From: Lineus longissimus
Lineage: Eukaryota > Nemertea > Pilidiophora > Heteronemertea > Lineidae
DNA length: 64,000 bases
Assembly (NCBI RefSeq): GCF_910592395.1
Contig: NC_088323.1
Span: 5,890,001-5,954,000, forward strand
Direction of reading: 5' to 3'
Shown here: positions 31,160-44,062 of the stretch, piece after piece
How positions within the stretch are numbered: the first letter of the stretch is position 1
Layout: the number at the start of each line of letters is the position of its first letter
Translations under genes and position numbers: made by a program
Notes under the pieces: model-generated
Seen by the model: the letters and a program-made list of their open reading frames with translations, nothing else
Databases searched by the model: none
Told to the model about the DNA's origin: nothing

Positions 31160-33512
31160 GTTTTTGCGATTGTCATGATTGTAGTGTAAACGCGAAAAAT
31201 AAGCAACTCACAAAATATCTGTTTTACAGTATCTTATCAATATTCCTTTACTTCTGGACAGTTTTCTTGCTGATATCTCAATCAAGATACTTTTTGTTAG
31301 TGCATACTCAAATGTCAATCATTTTATTGCATCCGGATGCACTTATAGTGTGTGTACCCTGTATACTCCTGTGAATAGAAAACTTCTTTGACAAAATAAA
31401 CAACCCAGAAAAATGAGTTATGATCATAGCAATGAGACTGAATGATCATCGATACATTTCAGATAACGTTTTGTCGGAGCAGCAAACGTAAGCCGGATGT
31501 GAAAATATCCTATCTTTAAGAGTTGTGGCTTTCACTAAATGTATAAGGAGCCATTAAATTCCAGTGTACTAAAGCGCCCAGCAAAGAACCAATTCAAATC
31601 ACTGCAACCATAATTGCATGTGACCAAACTGCAGACAAGAGATATTTTGTTGCACTACAGAATTGTGTAAAACTGCATTTCTTTTTTCCTTGACCACCAG
31701 TACGACAGCGTCCCTTTAACCTTCCAATTTCCTTGTATGTTTTTAAAAGAAGGTAGTTCAGCCAATTAGCCTACACTCAACATTTTCCCCATAGCCATGA
31801 GATAACATCATACCAACATTGAACAAAATCTTATTTTGTTGTGGGAAGATCCTGTATCTTATCGGTGTTGTTGTTGTTGATGAAGTTTCATTGGCCGAAT
31901 ACCAGGTCACAATATGAAAAAGTAATGTATGACTTTATGAGGCTTATTTTGCCCCTTAGCAATCCTTTAGTTGTTTTCTTCCTAAGCCTGTTGAAATCGC
32001 TTTTATTCAGGTTGTTTCTATAAGGCTCTTTCATAAAACTTGGGTCATGCAACCTTTCTCCATCCCTGAAAGCTTCTTGTTTCTAAAGGAGTAATTTTCA
32101 TTAGCCTACGTCAGTTTGAACAAAAAGTCTAGGCATTTATATGTCCCGTTTTGTGAAACACCTTGTATAGGTTATAGTCTGACAACGTTCTATTAGCCGC
32201 CTCCAAAAGTTTTTGTCTGAATTTTCTGTAAAGCTCATGTGATGTCCGACTATTTACAACAGCCTTTCCTCATTGGTGGCATTGGCAATTTTGCTACATT
32301 TGCAGGCTGTCAGAAGTGCATTTTGTTTCTGTTGTTTCTATTCTCTTCTGTTATACTAAATCAATGGAATGGGGTTGTGGTTACTGTCTGAAGTATGTTT
32401 TTATTGCCGAAGAACTAGCCAGGTAAGATTTGTTGTCGGCACTCTGTTTATGCTATTATCTTTAAACAGTTGCTAAGTGTTCATTTGGATACTGGATGCG
32501 GATGAAAGTAGGCCTAGGGGTGGGAACAGCTATTTATTTTGAGATTCAGCCATATTTATTTGGGGGGCATTGGTGTCTTTGTTTCATTTTGATTCAATCG
32601 GCTTCACAAGTTGCTGCTGAAAGATAACTGTCATCTTCAAAACATGCTTACCTGTACCTGGCTTTGGATTATGTCAACTTGGCAATCTTTTGTCTCGAAG
32701 TTCTTAAGACAGTCAAAGTTGGACTTGGATTCAATTGGTAAGTTGAACGCAGTTTCTCTTCATTGGCAACTTTCAGTCGAATCCTGTGGACCATTAATGA
32801 CATCATTGGTGCCAAAAACTATGTATTTTCACCTCAATTAAAAAAAAAGCCATACAAACATTGAAATCAGCTACATAGATATTTGTTATCAAATCACTGA
32901 CCTTTGTCAATGGATTTATGGAGAGCAAAACCATCAGAGATAGCAAAATGTTCAATATGTTTTAGGAGAACCATTCTAGCCAGTTGCACCTGTGCGATCT
33001 TGTCCAGTCATCATGTCGTGGCAACGTGGACTGATTGTTCAAATGCGCGACAGCGAAAGGCGTACGAGGGAATACGTCCCCAAATCTCATTCCCAGATGG
33101 ACCCTGCCCTCTAAGGTCAGATTTACTGTCTCTTGAGACTCACTCGATTTCGATCAGAAACGGTTTATCTGATTCCGTATTGTCTCACCATGGGTTTGGC
33201 GTTGAGACTTTATATTGGTTGGTGCTCAGATTAGCCTTACCGACAAAAACCACTTGTACTTCAGGTACTAGCCATTAACAACCAGTGATTGGGTATTTTT
33301 GTTACATGCAGTTTAGTTGCATCATTCTTCTGCTGAAAGCTTCATTTACAGATAACTGAAATTCCGAGGTGTAACTGTTGTGCAATAGGCCTGGGCTAGA
33401 TGATAGCCAGGATCAGGGAGATTATTTATTTCTATTTGGATCTTGGATTGTACCTATCTAGGGAAGATTCATCTTTAGTTATCTTTCTAGCCTGAGGTCG
33501 GCCTATATAAGC

Positions 33513-33868
33513 CTCGCGTACACCACCTGAAAATGGACCACCAATCTTGGTTCGCGAACCAATGTCGCACCATCGAAAATACACCAAGCGCGTACACCAG
33601 CGCTACAGCTAGTTATAAAATCCGGCAAGAGATGGCGCGCAAACAATAAGCAGAAAGCGCCATTTCGAAAGCGCTGCCTGTCGCCGAACCATCTAACTAG
33701 CTAATTGCCGATCCATCAGCGCGTACACCACGACAAAGCCGAGCTTTTAACAAGCCAGGCGAATTCGTCCGGTAATTTGTACCGGCAATGGATTGCCGAA
33801 CAAATTTGTCGCGGCAATGTAGTGGTGTACGTGCAATTGGTCCACCAATATTTCGTGGTGTACGTGCA
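33513..33868. mobile_element. Element with nested inverted copies of CGTACACCAC
   Basis: CGCGTACACCAC at 33515 and GTGGTGTACGTGC at 33855 face each other. A second pair (gcgcgtacaccacg near 33719 and agtggtgtacgtgc near 33821) lies inside. The outer arms also share accaccaat. It looks like a MITE or two nested MITEs; no target duplication was determined. Confidence 0.45.
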
Positions 33869-34399
33869 ACTATAATAGTCAGGAGGAGTAGCAGGCCTTG
33901 CGATAATTATTGGCAATTATATAAAATACAGTGTTCCTATGGGGTGACAAGAATATAATCTTATAAAGTGTGCAAAAAGTCCTCGTAAACACTTATTTTT
34001 TACATATAATCAAGATTGACTTTTCTCATGGGGCTTTCGTCCACTTGAAATTCAATCACCAGACATGGGTCAGTACATATTGATCGATAATAACGATAAT
34101 GATATATATAGGCATATATGCAGATAATTACATAAATTACGAGAGTGTTATTCTTTTCGATGCGGGTCAGTCGGAAATGCTGGCAGTCGTCTGGGTTATG
34201 TAAGTAATATTAAAGGGACAATATAGGCAGCAGCTAGGCAGGCAAGATAGAGTTACACAAAGTTGCCAATAGGGGTCTCTCACATTGGACCTTGTTTAAT
34301 GCTTAATCACTTAAGAAATGTCCTCTTTCTCTTTTCAGTTTCTCCCGAATGGTAATATTTGAGGATTGAATGAGAAACTGGTGAAAAACTAAAGCAAGG

Positions 34400-37300
34400 A
34401 TGGCAACGGACCCAGGATTAGCTGCGACAGTGAAAGTCACAGTTATCGACACACTGAACACATCAGTTCTTCATTTTGAGAACGACTCACTGTATCATGA
34501 ACATCACGGCCCGCCTTACTGGACGCTACCCGTCAAGATCATCTATTCCTGCACGATGTTAATTTTCATGCTTTTGGCGTTTATCGGAAACCTAATGGTA
34601 CTGACCGTCATCACGCGGCACAAGATGATGCGAACCCGTACGAACCTGTTCATCGCGAACTTAGCAATGACGGATTTTCTCGTCTCGATTTTAAACATGC
34701 CTTTCTCAATTGGAACTGTGCTGTACGGCGATTGGCCATTCGGGGAGGTCATGTGCCAAATCAATGGATTCTTTATGCCACTCCTGTTCATCTGTTCGCA
34801 GCACACGTTGATGTACATGGCGCTGCATAAATTCTTCACGATAAAATACCCATTTAAACGGATCGTGACCGTACGCAGGGCCGTAGGAATGATGAGCGCG
34901 GCATGGATTATTTCCGGTGTTCTAAGTGTGCTGGCCTTAACCGGCTTGAATCATATCTTATATAAACCATTCACAACGCAGTGCGGTCCGGAGTATCCCC
35001 AAGACAAAAAAGGTTACATTCATGTGATCATCATGACTATTTTAACCTATGTCATCCCAGTTTTTGTCATGGCATTCTCCTTTATTCAAATGTTCATTGA
35101 GATTCGAGCGTTTTCGCACCGATTGGAGAAACACACTAATCAAGACAAACAGACAATTATTGATCAACAAAAACGGGCAATTGTAACAATGTTTATTGTG
35201 ATGGTGATGTTCCTGCTCTGTTGGACTCCGTACACCGTTTACGCCATTGCGTCATCGATCATCAGGGACAAGGAGACAATTCCGCATATCGTCAATGCTA
35301 TTGTAAGTACACTTTTAAATGACTTATACGGCAGATCAGAGCCTATTTCAATGGGCTAATCACCCATCCTGAAGATTGACCAAACAGAACCTTAGCCTAT
35401 GAGTGGCAACAACTTCTTGCCCAATCAAAAGCTGTCTTATGTGAGATGTCTGTAAGTTTCGACCAATGACAGCTTGCCTATTGTCACATGATATACGACT
35501 TGACCAATCAGTGATCTGTATTTCAGGTGTACCTGTGTGGTTACATGAACAGTTCCCTCAACCCCATCATCTATGGATTCCGGAACCGGTCATTCCGGAA
35601 TGGTTACAAAGAGTTCTTCTGTCAGCGGGACTCTGGTGTTATGAGTGAAGGTGAGTTGATATAGATTTTAACACCTTCACTGCCGGGTTATTTTGGGGGA
35701 GTGATATATTTTTGAATTAAGAACAAACAAAGTGTCTCATCCATACTTGTTGTTTGGTGAAAGCAGCAGTGTAGTACGGTTGGCTCTAGGAAAATTCGTC
35801 CCCGGAAAATTCGTCCCCGGAAAACTCGTCCCCGGAAAATTCGTCCCCGAGGATAATTCGTCCCTGGAGAATTCGTCCCCGAGGATAATTTGTCCCCGGA
35901 TAATTCGTCCCCGAGGATAATTCGTCCCTGGAGAATTCGTCCCCGAGGATAATTCGTCCCTGGAAAATATGTCCCCGAGGAAAATTTCGTCCCCGGAAAA
36001 TATGTCCCCTAGGATAATTCGTCCCTGGGAAATTCGTCCTCGAAGATAATTCGTCCCCGGAAAATTTAACAAAAGTTGAAAGTTTCTGACATTACTTTCT
36101 AGTAATACCTACTACTTACTACTTTCGACTTTTCTCATTCATTATATCTCTCTTTACTGCCCTACTAGCTAGTTACCTACTCCGCTCTTTTCATACTAGT
36201 AGGTAGAGGTAGGCAGGCGAAATAATTTTTTTTTTCAAATAAGTATTTTTACTGGTCAGAATGAAAGAAAAGCTCTAAATTCTTCAATAAAATATTTCGC
36301 CTGCCTACTTCTACCTACTATAAAAATATAGGGGTAGGTAATAACTAGCTAGTATGGTAGTAAAGAGAGGTGTTACACTGAATGAGAAAAATCGAAAGTA
36401 GTACTACAGTCCATTCGACAAGACTTAAGAGTCTTAGAAAGTAAAGTCAGAAACTTTCAACTTTGTGAAATATTCTGGGGATGAATTATCCTCGGGGATG
36501 AACTTTCCAGGGACGAATTATCCTCGGGGACAAATTTTCCGGGAACGAATTATCCTCGGGGACGAATTATCCTCGGGGACGAATTTTCCAGGGACGAATT
36601 ATCCTCGGGGACAAATTTTCCGGGGACGAATTATCCTCGGGGACGAATTTTCCGGGGACGAATTTTCCTTGGGGACGAATTATCCGGGGACGAATTTGCG
36701 GGGACGAATTTTCCGGGGACGAATTATCCGGGGACGAATTTTCCTGTAACCAGTACGGTTAATGATTGAAGCTATTACTGAGTAATGCCAGTTTAAGGCA
36801 TTTGTGTGTTGTTTGAGAGAATGGCCTAATTTGGCCGCTGTCGAATTCCGACTGTGTGGCTATGCTACCGTGATGCAGTTTTTGGCACCAGGTTGGTGAC
36901 TATATCATTGTCGTCAGTTTTCACCAATCGATTTCACCATAGTCAATACAAGGTGTGTATATAGGCTAGTCCTGTACAAAGTGGGGTCAACCTACTATTT
37001 GTTTGATATCAACGATATTATACCCATAATACTGCAGTGTTTGTTTATCAGTAATCACCATCCAGCTGTGTCTTGGCCCAGCTTTTGGATGTAATTGCAT
37101 TTTTTAGTTCTTGAGATCATCATTTCAGTATCTTTTTCGTAACTGTTAACATGCTGATTTGAGTACCTTTTAGAATGTAACTATCATCATTAGCCAACCG
37201 GTAAAGGTACCTAACTGCATACCTTCCAACGGGCCCTCATGAAAATTGTTAATCGCTGGAATCAATGAATCATGTTCATTTATACCATGTTGCCTGTGGC

Positions 37301-40300
37301 ATATTCGAATAACCCAGATTTCAGTGAGACCTCGGACATAAGGGTTTGCCTTGAACTTGAAATCCTAAAGCAATTAGAATATCTCCAAAATGAAGTGAAT
37401 ACCCATTAAAAAATGGGAGGTTGTTCCCTCTAAAACAAAGAACTGACTCCCACCCTTTTAATGGCATTCAGATGAACATATCTTGTTCCAGCCAAAGACT
37501 AACCTCAACAATGCTTTTGGCTTTTGCATTACTGTACATTGGCAATGCATTGCTGTGCATTGGCAATGCATTACTGTGCGTCTTTGTGCACTTGGGGGTG
37601 GGGTGTTGCATGAGTGACAGAACCAACATTACCCATGCTTTTTCATCACTTTCATTACATTTTCAGCATATTTTTACTAGCTTGCAACCCATGTGAAATG
37701 TCCCTGGCAACGTAATGTCCCTAGTAACACAATAGCAACCATTTCAGTTCTTTCAAACATTTTATTTGAAGCGGACCATGTTGCAGAGAAAGCAGTTGAC
37801 AACCAGATCCTGCTACAAAATGGACTCGCTGATAGCAAGGGTAACACAGTTTGTGTAAATTGGTGTTGTGTTTGTATGTAAGGTAAAATGGTACAATTTT
37901 AGCCCTGTTGCAGCTATAGCTTATACTGTGCAGCTTCCCGTACAGTAATGTGCACAAAGGCAATAATTGTACTGGGGCTATAATTGTACCACAATACCTT
38001 ATAGTTTTGGTGTTGCATTTATTTTGGCTGTGGTTATTCTTGCAAGACGGTATTTCCTGCTGAGAATAGTAAACAATTACCATGGAATAGTTCACTAAAT
38101 AGTTAATGGGTGTACTATTCATTATTACTGTGAATATAAATGATTACCATTGAATTACAGTAAAGTCTTGAAGAAACAATAATCACACATACATGTACTT
38201 TCAAATGAATATAGCCAGGTGGCATTTTCGTATCTGCACATGAGCGACCGATTCCCACGTAAGATCAGCCTGCAAGAATAGCCACAGAGTCTATTTTTTG
38301 GTTTATTTTGGTCATCTCTTACACTATTCTACATAGTATACCCCCTTTCTGGTTATTCTGAAAATGCCCCAAAATGATATTAATATTAGTGGTGTGGAGA
38401 CTTTCAAACTCATTGCGTTCCGTACTAATCGCATGCCGTGATTATTTTAAGTGGTCCGCCTTTCGTATTTGATTCGATATATGCAAAGCGACCGGGGGGG
38501 GAGGGGGGGGATCATGCAACTGTTCTGAAACTTGCAACTCACACAACGTAGTGAGTGTAATGGTTACGTATGTATACACTGTATGTAAAGTGTAAACAAA
38601 ATGCATATATCGATCATGTCCATCGAATCTGAAAAAATTTGTGCAGACCCATAACAATTCTGGTTCCAGTACAGTTTGTCGCGTTCCATATGTGCCGCGC
38701 GTTGGCTGATCCTGCATTCATGACGCACCGCACCCACAGTTACGACGACGGACGTGAATCCCATTGTTTCCTTCCTCGTGACGCAATTATTTCATGACGT
38801 CATGAGCCATTGACCATTCACACAAGTAGATTTATTCACACCGGCGCCACTGAAGTGCGGGTGTGGGACATCATGTATTTTTTAAAATCATCTGCTAGGA
38901 CATACAGTTGTGTGAGTTCACTAGAGCTTGTATTTGTACATCTGTCTGAATGTTGTATTCAGAATTGGACATTTTTCAAATTTTGAAGATATGCGAGTTC
39001 CCAATATCAAGCCCTGGCATGGCAAAGAAGATTTTGCACTCATGACGAAATGTCCCATATTTCCTTTATCTTTGAGAGTTCAGATCTAACTGAGGTATCA
39101 CCTTGTTTGTCTTGAATATATCTTTGCATTGAATTGATAAAAAATGATTATCTGAGTTCAGTTGAACTTGAGCTGGCCTTTTAATACAAGACAGCATTTT
39201 GTCTTTCTGAAGTTCCAATTTCTTAGTCTTTATCAATTCTTTCAAATACTTTTTATGCTGTATTTGAGTATAAAATGATTCTGTCAGTACAGTGTGGATT
39301 GTATTCTTGAACAAATCACTCTTTTTGGAATCATAAAGATGGCGTGGCTTGGTATTTTTGTACTTTCATTTAATTCCATTGAGTAAGTCTTCTTGGAAAG
39401 GGACAGTATATTACATCCCGAGTCTTTCTATTTACTTCTCTTTCATCATCATTTTATTGACTTGTCCCAGTTGTTCAAAATAAGGTCATTTTTGTCTGTC
39501 TGTATTTGTACTGTTCCTGCCCTTGTCTCAATAATAGGCAAAACATGATTTGTGATAATTTGGAGATAAGAAATTTAAAAAAAAAATTAAACATGCAAAA
39601 AAACATGCATAGATCGTCATAATATACTTGACATTGTGCCGTTTTTGTTCCTATCGATCCGCGCCCTGGTCTATTATCGAATGTTCACAAATGTGGCCTG
39701 AAAATGTTAAGAAATGGGTGCCTTGATTGTACTTACGAGCTTCATATTTTCATATTTTGCCGATCTATGAGAAATTTGACTCATATACCAAACCTCCGAT
39801 GTCCAATTTGTTATATAATTCTATCTTATTTTCCACCTCAATATATAATTCTATCTTATTTTCCAGCCTCAACATCACTCAATCTTATTTTCCAACCTCG
39901 ATATAACTCTTATTTCATTTTCCAGCCTCATTATGTAATTATATCTAATTTTCCCGCCAGAATATTTATCGAAACCTTTCAAGTGGATGTACGCATTGTC
40001 AAAATTAATTGTATTTTTCTCTGCAGTGTACGTTAGTGCTCGGAGATTTTCAGCTATGTCTGTCTTGGCTTCCTTAATGGCTCGGAGGTACTATCGGCTG
40101 TTATTTTCATCCTGCATCGCGTGTATTGCTTTACGCGCTGTGTAAATGCATCCGCAACTGAAGACCAATTCCCACATACAAGTTTCTGATTCGAACCCTG
40201 TATTTGTCAGAAGTAACATCACCCGCTGCATGGATAGATTACTCAGCAGGCCAAATCTAGCTAAGTGATCTGTGCTGGAGGGTTCATCCCCATTTCGCCT

Positions 40301-43300
40301 ACACCCATTTCGCCTACACCCATTTCGCCTACAAAATTTACCCGTTTCGCCTACTCACCATTTCGCCTACTCACCGTTTCGCCTACACCCATTTCGCCTA
40401 CTCACCATTTCGCCTACTCACCGTTTCGCCTACACCCATTTCGCCTATTCACCATTTCGCCTATTACCCATTTTGCCTACATCATTTCAAATGTTTTATG
40501 ATAGTGACTTCAAATTCAAAAGATGTTTCAGCCTTCTAGTCTAATTTGAAATGTCTATTGGTGCCAGAATTTTGTAACGCTTTTAGAAATATGCAGTTTA
40601 TCCAACTGAATACCAACTAAATACTATCAGACGAACTGAGTAGGGTCATGAGTAGGGTCATGATTTGGCTGAAAACAGTGGAAATATCATGGTCTCTCAA
40701 ATTTGTCCAATTTGAAGAAAAAACATTTGTGGACAACCACCAGTTTTAATAAAATTTCACCATTTACTCGCCTGACTGTCTGGAATGTCATATCCAAATT
40801 TCAGATTCACAACCCGAAGCATTATTTGATGCAAGGCGGTCAAACTGTGACAATTTAACTGGAAAAAGGCTTAAAAAATCAATGGTGGTCTTGTCTCAAG
40901 AGGCCGGGTTGGAATGATAAAGTATGGTAAAGTTTAACTGGGAAATATGCTATAATATGAAGGAAAAAAACCAAGCTCAACAATTCGTAAAATTGTTCAA
41001 ATGTCCAGCGCACACCACTCTTTTCCTTTTTAGTAGGCGAAATGGTGAGTAGGCGTAATGGTGAGTAGGCGAAATGGTGAATAGGCGAAATGGGGGTAGG
41101 CGAAATGGGGGTAGGCGAAATGGGTAATAGGCGAAATGGGGGTAGGCGAAATGGGGGTACACCGTGCTGGAGTATTGAACAGTAAATGAGAAGGGACATT
41201 TTCGTGAGCGGTGATTATGTAGTAGCATGATAGAAGGCTAAAAAGCTGATCATGCAAAGTTTACTGTAACAGAGAGTTTTCTGGAGCAATGCAATTGTGA
41301 TATAATTTTGTAATCCTTCCCTAAAATAGGATGGTATTTTTTAATTTCTGTATTAACCATTACATATTATCTGTTCTTGCTTCAACCCCAACAGAATTAA
41401 GGAAAGATACTAATTTACTAATACATTTACTAATGCTTTTTATCATAATTTGTTAATGCTGCTATTAGGATGCACAGATGTGTGATGAAGGTTTGTCTGC
41501 AATTAATACAATGTTTCCTGTGCTGGTCTTGCCAATTTTGATATTATTCAATAAATGAACCTTTCGTTTCGAAGACTGATGCTGCTTGCAATAGAAAATA
41601 AAAAGAGGCTGCCTACTAATAGCTTAGATTTGAGAAAAACCCACAAAGTTGGAACTTTTAGCCCTCTTTATCTCTGGTTTTTGGAATATGTGTAGTCTCC
41701 AGTTTACATTGCTGTTAGTGTTGGTGATGATAAAAAAGATATGCATTAGACACAGCAATTAATCAAGAGATGGATTTTAAAAAACACACCATTTTGATAG
41801 ATGGAACGCGGCTAAAGACGAATTACTTCGTAGTTAATGCACATTGTGGTTCTTCCTTTGGGAGCAGCAACTTTGAATAATGCGATATTTCTTGCTTATT
41901 TTAATAACCTTTTGTTATTACTCACCCATCCTCCCATTCCTCTGGGCTTATGGCTTAACGTGTATAGCTCGTAAGCGCCTTGCGAACAAGTGATTTCTGT
42001 TGCTGCAACCTGCAACAATCATCGCTGTGATAAGTGTGAAAAAGATTGCTCGTCTGCAGGTAGAACTGGTAAATTACTTGGTATGCAATTGATGGCAGGT
42101 CGCATGTCCAGCAATCGCCAAGCCTTGTCAGAGGCTGCAAACAAGACGAAAGAAAGACCTTTTTATGACCTGACAATCATGATTGCAGGTTGCAACAACG
42201 AAAATTGTTATTTGCGGGGCACTTGTGAGAACTATGGCAATTTCTGACAAAAAACCCTACGTTTAGTTGGTCTATTGGGTAGTACATGTACTCCTAAAAG
42301 TGACCCATTTTTCAAAGAATTCAGTTGACTACTGAGTCATAGGAATTAACTTTTTGAAACTTGCCCACCTCAGAGGAGAACATATCAGAGAACATACTGT
42401 AATGTATCGTAATTATATCATGTGTAGGTTTCTCTTAAAGTTTACTAATGCTATTTCCGTATACTTTGCATAATGTTAGGAATGCTTTGCCTTGGACAGT
42501 TACGTTAGTATGTATAATTATTCAGCTCAATGACTGCTGGTTAGTGTTGTGTCGTAAAATTGTAAGCTTACACCAATATTTTAATCTCGAGACCCTGGCC
42601 TGATAAATTGTTAATTTACCAGCACTCAGTCACACCCTGTCTTAAATGCCAAACGCACTCGGGAAATGTTAGTTTCATCCTAATAGTATAAAAAGCAACA
42701 ATTTGGAGTAGTTTCAACCCTTCTGCTCCCGTCCGTAGGTTCGACTGTTGGAGAATCGATATAACACTTATTGTCTTCCTCTTTCCAGGAGATCTTCAAG
42801 TCAGCGGAGCGCACAGTACCCTGCAGCGAATGACCAGCACATTGTCCAGCCACAGCCCCACCAGTAGGCAACAGTCGATGAAGCAAAACGTAAACCAAGC
42901 GAAGAAATTAACGGCCTCATATCGCAGCGAGCGACAGTCCTTAGTGTCACAGAAGCGACCGAGTTTCAAGGATTCCGCAAAAAAGGTTTCACTTTCTAGT
43001 GGCATGATTACGTACATGAAAAACGGCAAGATAATAAAAGTTGAGTATCCGAAGGAGAAGCCACCTTTGAAAAGACAGCAAGGGTTTGATCATACATGTA
43101 GTTCAAATGGACATATGAAAGATGGTACAGTATCTGATGATAATATGAACTCTGATGCAAAGAATGGCATTGTGCGTAAGGAAACGCATGATCAAAGTAA
43201 TTCTGGCTTGCAGTCACAGGGCGACTCAGAAAAAAGTCCTACCGGTGCAAAACAGTCAGGCCCTGGTGTTGAAATGATGAGTCAGAGTAGTAATTTGAGT

Positions 43301-44062
43301 CTGTATGACAATGTGAATGATTTAGAGGGCGATTTTAAAACAGCTGAGTCCGATTTGGAGGACGAGGTGTTTTTGCCGACGATATCTTGGATTTCTACTG
43401 AGAGCCGCCCAAGTTATTTGACCTTGCACCCAAGGTCGAATTCTGGTCACGAGAACTTTGGTATTTCTCCCAACTCTCCGGGGAGCCCTAGAGACATTTC
43501 TCCTGGTGCTCTTGGGTCTTGTGGAGGAGACCGCAATTGTCTGGTCTCTTCACCGACTCGACTTCTTCCCGTAGCGGAAGACACTGAGGATGTCAGCGAC
43601 AGTGCGAACTGTAAGACAATGACGGTTATCAACCAGCCGCAAACTTCACATCATAAACTGCCAGGTCTCGATCAGAAACCACAATATTTTAATAAGTGTG
43701 ATAAAAAACCTTCCAATTTGGAACTAGACGGTCTGAAAAACCAGCCGTTAGATATGGGTGGTGTAACAGCTCCACTCTTGAGCAAAAACAATCATACTGA
43801 AGTTGTACCACCGCATAATACTGAACGGCGGCTCTCAAATCGTGATATGCGGGCAGACTTTTGGAACACAGAAATAACCAACATCCAGCAGTATTATAGT
43901 CCAGCAACGAGCAAGAAAATAGTTTGCCGTATGCCCTCGATGGATTCGCTTTCTCCGATGATAAAGCAAAGGAATCGACGAAGTGCTGGGCCAACTAAGA
44001 GTGATACGAGTCTGAGTAAAGGTCGTCTGTACGATATATTTGTTTCGGATAATAAAGCTTAG
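34400..44062 (+). CDS. Class A (rhodopsin-like) GPCR with altered DRY motif and long C-terminal tail
   Basis: Three exons (34400-35302, 35527-35650, 42789-44062) join in phase to give 766 residues. Seven-helix landmarks are in place: GNLMVL (1.50), LAMTD (2.50), the helix 3 cysteine in MCQINGF, AAWIISG (4.50), YVIPVF (5.50), LLCWTPY (6.50) and NSSLNPIIY (7.50). The loop cysteine is in TQCGPEY. At the end of helix 3 the usual DRY is HKF ([14 protein letters not shown]). There is no helix 3 aspartate of the aminergic type. After helix 8 the last exon adds about 420 hydrophilic Ser/Asn/Lys-rich residues ending [10 protein letters not shown]. The ligand is unknown. NDS and NTS sequons mark the extracellular N-terminus. 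I cannot place it in a named subfamily. Confidence 0.88.
35782..36751. mobile_element. Foldback element A with 9-bp target-site duplication
   Basis: This 970-bp near-palindrome is flanked by perfect AGTACGGTT repeats (35773-35781 and 36752-36760). The ends are GGCTCTAGGAAAATTCGTCC and, inverted, GGTTACAGGAAAATTCGTCC. The outer arms are tandem 15-17 bp units (ccccggaaaattcgt and ccccgaggataattcgt). The inner arms are non-tandem and also complementary, for example gttgaaagtttctgac at 36075 with its perfect complement at 36446. No transposase frame is present, so it is non-autonomous. Architecture and duplication length fit foldback transposons (Drosophila FB, sea urchin TU). Confidence 0.85.
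40281..41163. mobile_element. Foldback element B with 9-bp target-site duplication
   Basis: This 883-bp element is flanked by perfect GTGCTGGAG repeats (40272-40280 and 41164-41172). The ends are GGTTCATCCCCATTTCGCC and, inverted, GGTGTACCCCCATTTCGCC. The outer arms are tandem 15-bp units (cccatttcgcctaca) on the left to about 40480, and inverted units (taggcgaaatgggg) at about 41032-41160. The 550-base interior is not strongly symmetrical and has no clear coding frame. Confidence 0.85.
41974..42223. mobile_element. MITE with about 45-bp inverted repeats
   Basis: The left arm (gcgccttgcgaacaagtgat, tgctgcaacctgcaacaatc) is complementary to the right arm (gattgcaggttgcaacaacg through tttgcggggcact) with a few mismatches. 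The interior of about 150 bases is non-coding. Confidence 0.55.

Larger units (their letters stand above)
27929..34399. other. Large intergenic region between cyclase and GPCR
   Basis: 6.5 kb without a recognised protein. It includes a pogo-type MITE at 29337-29511, a Lys-rich open frame on the minus strand at 30890-31159, a nested inverted-repeat element at about 33513-33868, and long AT-rich stretches. The GPCR promoter is expected in the last part but is not identifiable. Confidence 0.5.
35651..42788 (+). other. GPCR intron 2 (7.1 kb)
   Basis: A large intron carrying two foldback elements (35782-36751 and 40281-41163), a palindromic MITE at about 41974-42223, and G-rich tracts near 38492-38511. 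The many open frames in it come from repeat arrays or AT-rich DNA, and no nested gene is supported. Confidence 0.7.

Noticed and set aside
35303-35359. GPCR ending at 35359 as a truncated protein
   Set aside because: A GTAAGT donor at 35303 splices in phase to an exon encoding helix 7 with NPIIY.
35732-36749. Repetitive proteins rich in GTNYPRG-type residues
   Set aside because: These are translations of the foldback element's tandem arms, not genes.
37721-38122. 133-codon minus-strand frame in the GPCR intron
   Set aside because: No recognisable domain, no splice support, and low-complexity Tyr/Cys/Asn content typical of AT-rich DNA.
40290-40480. CRISPR-like regular short repeats
   Set aside because: The units are contiguous without unique spacers and lie in an intron of an animal gene, so they are transposon arms.
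40265-41257. Repetitive FAYSPFRL-type proteins
   Set aside because: Produced by the 15-bp units of foldback element B; the frame depends only on the repeat period.
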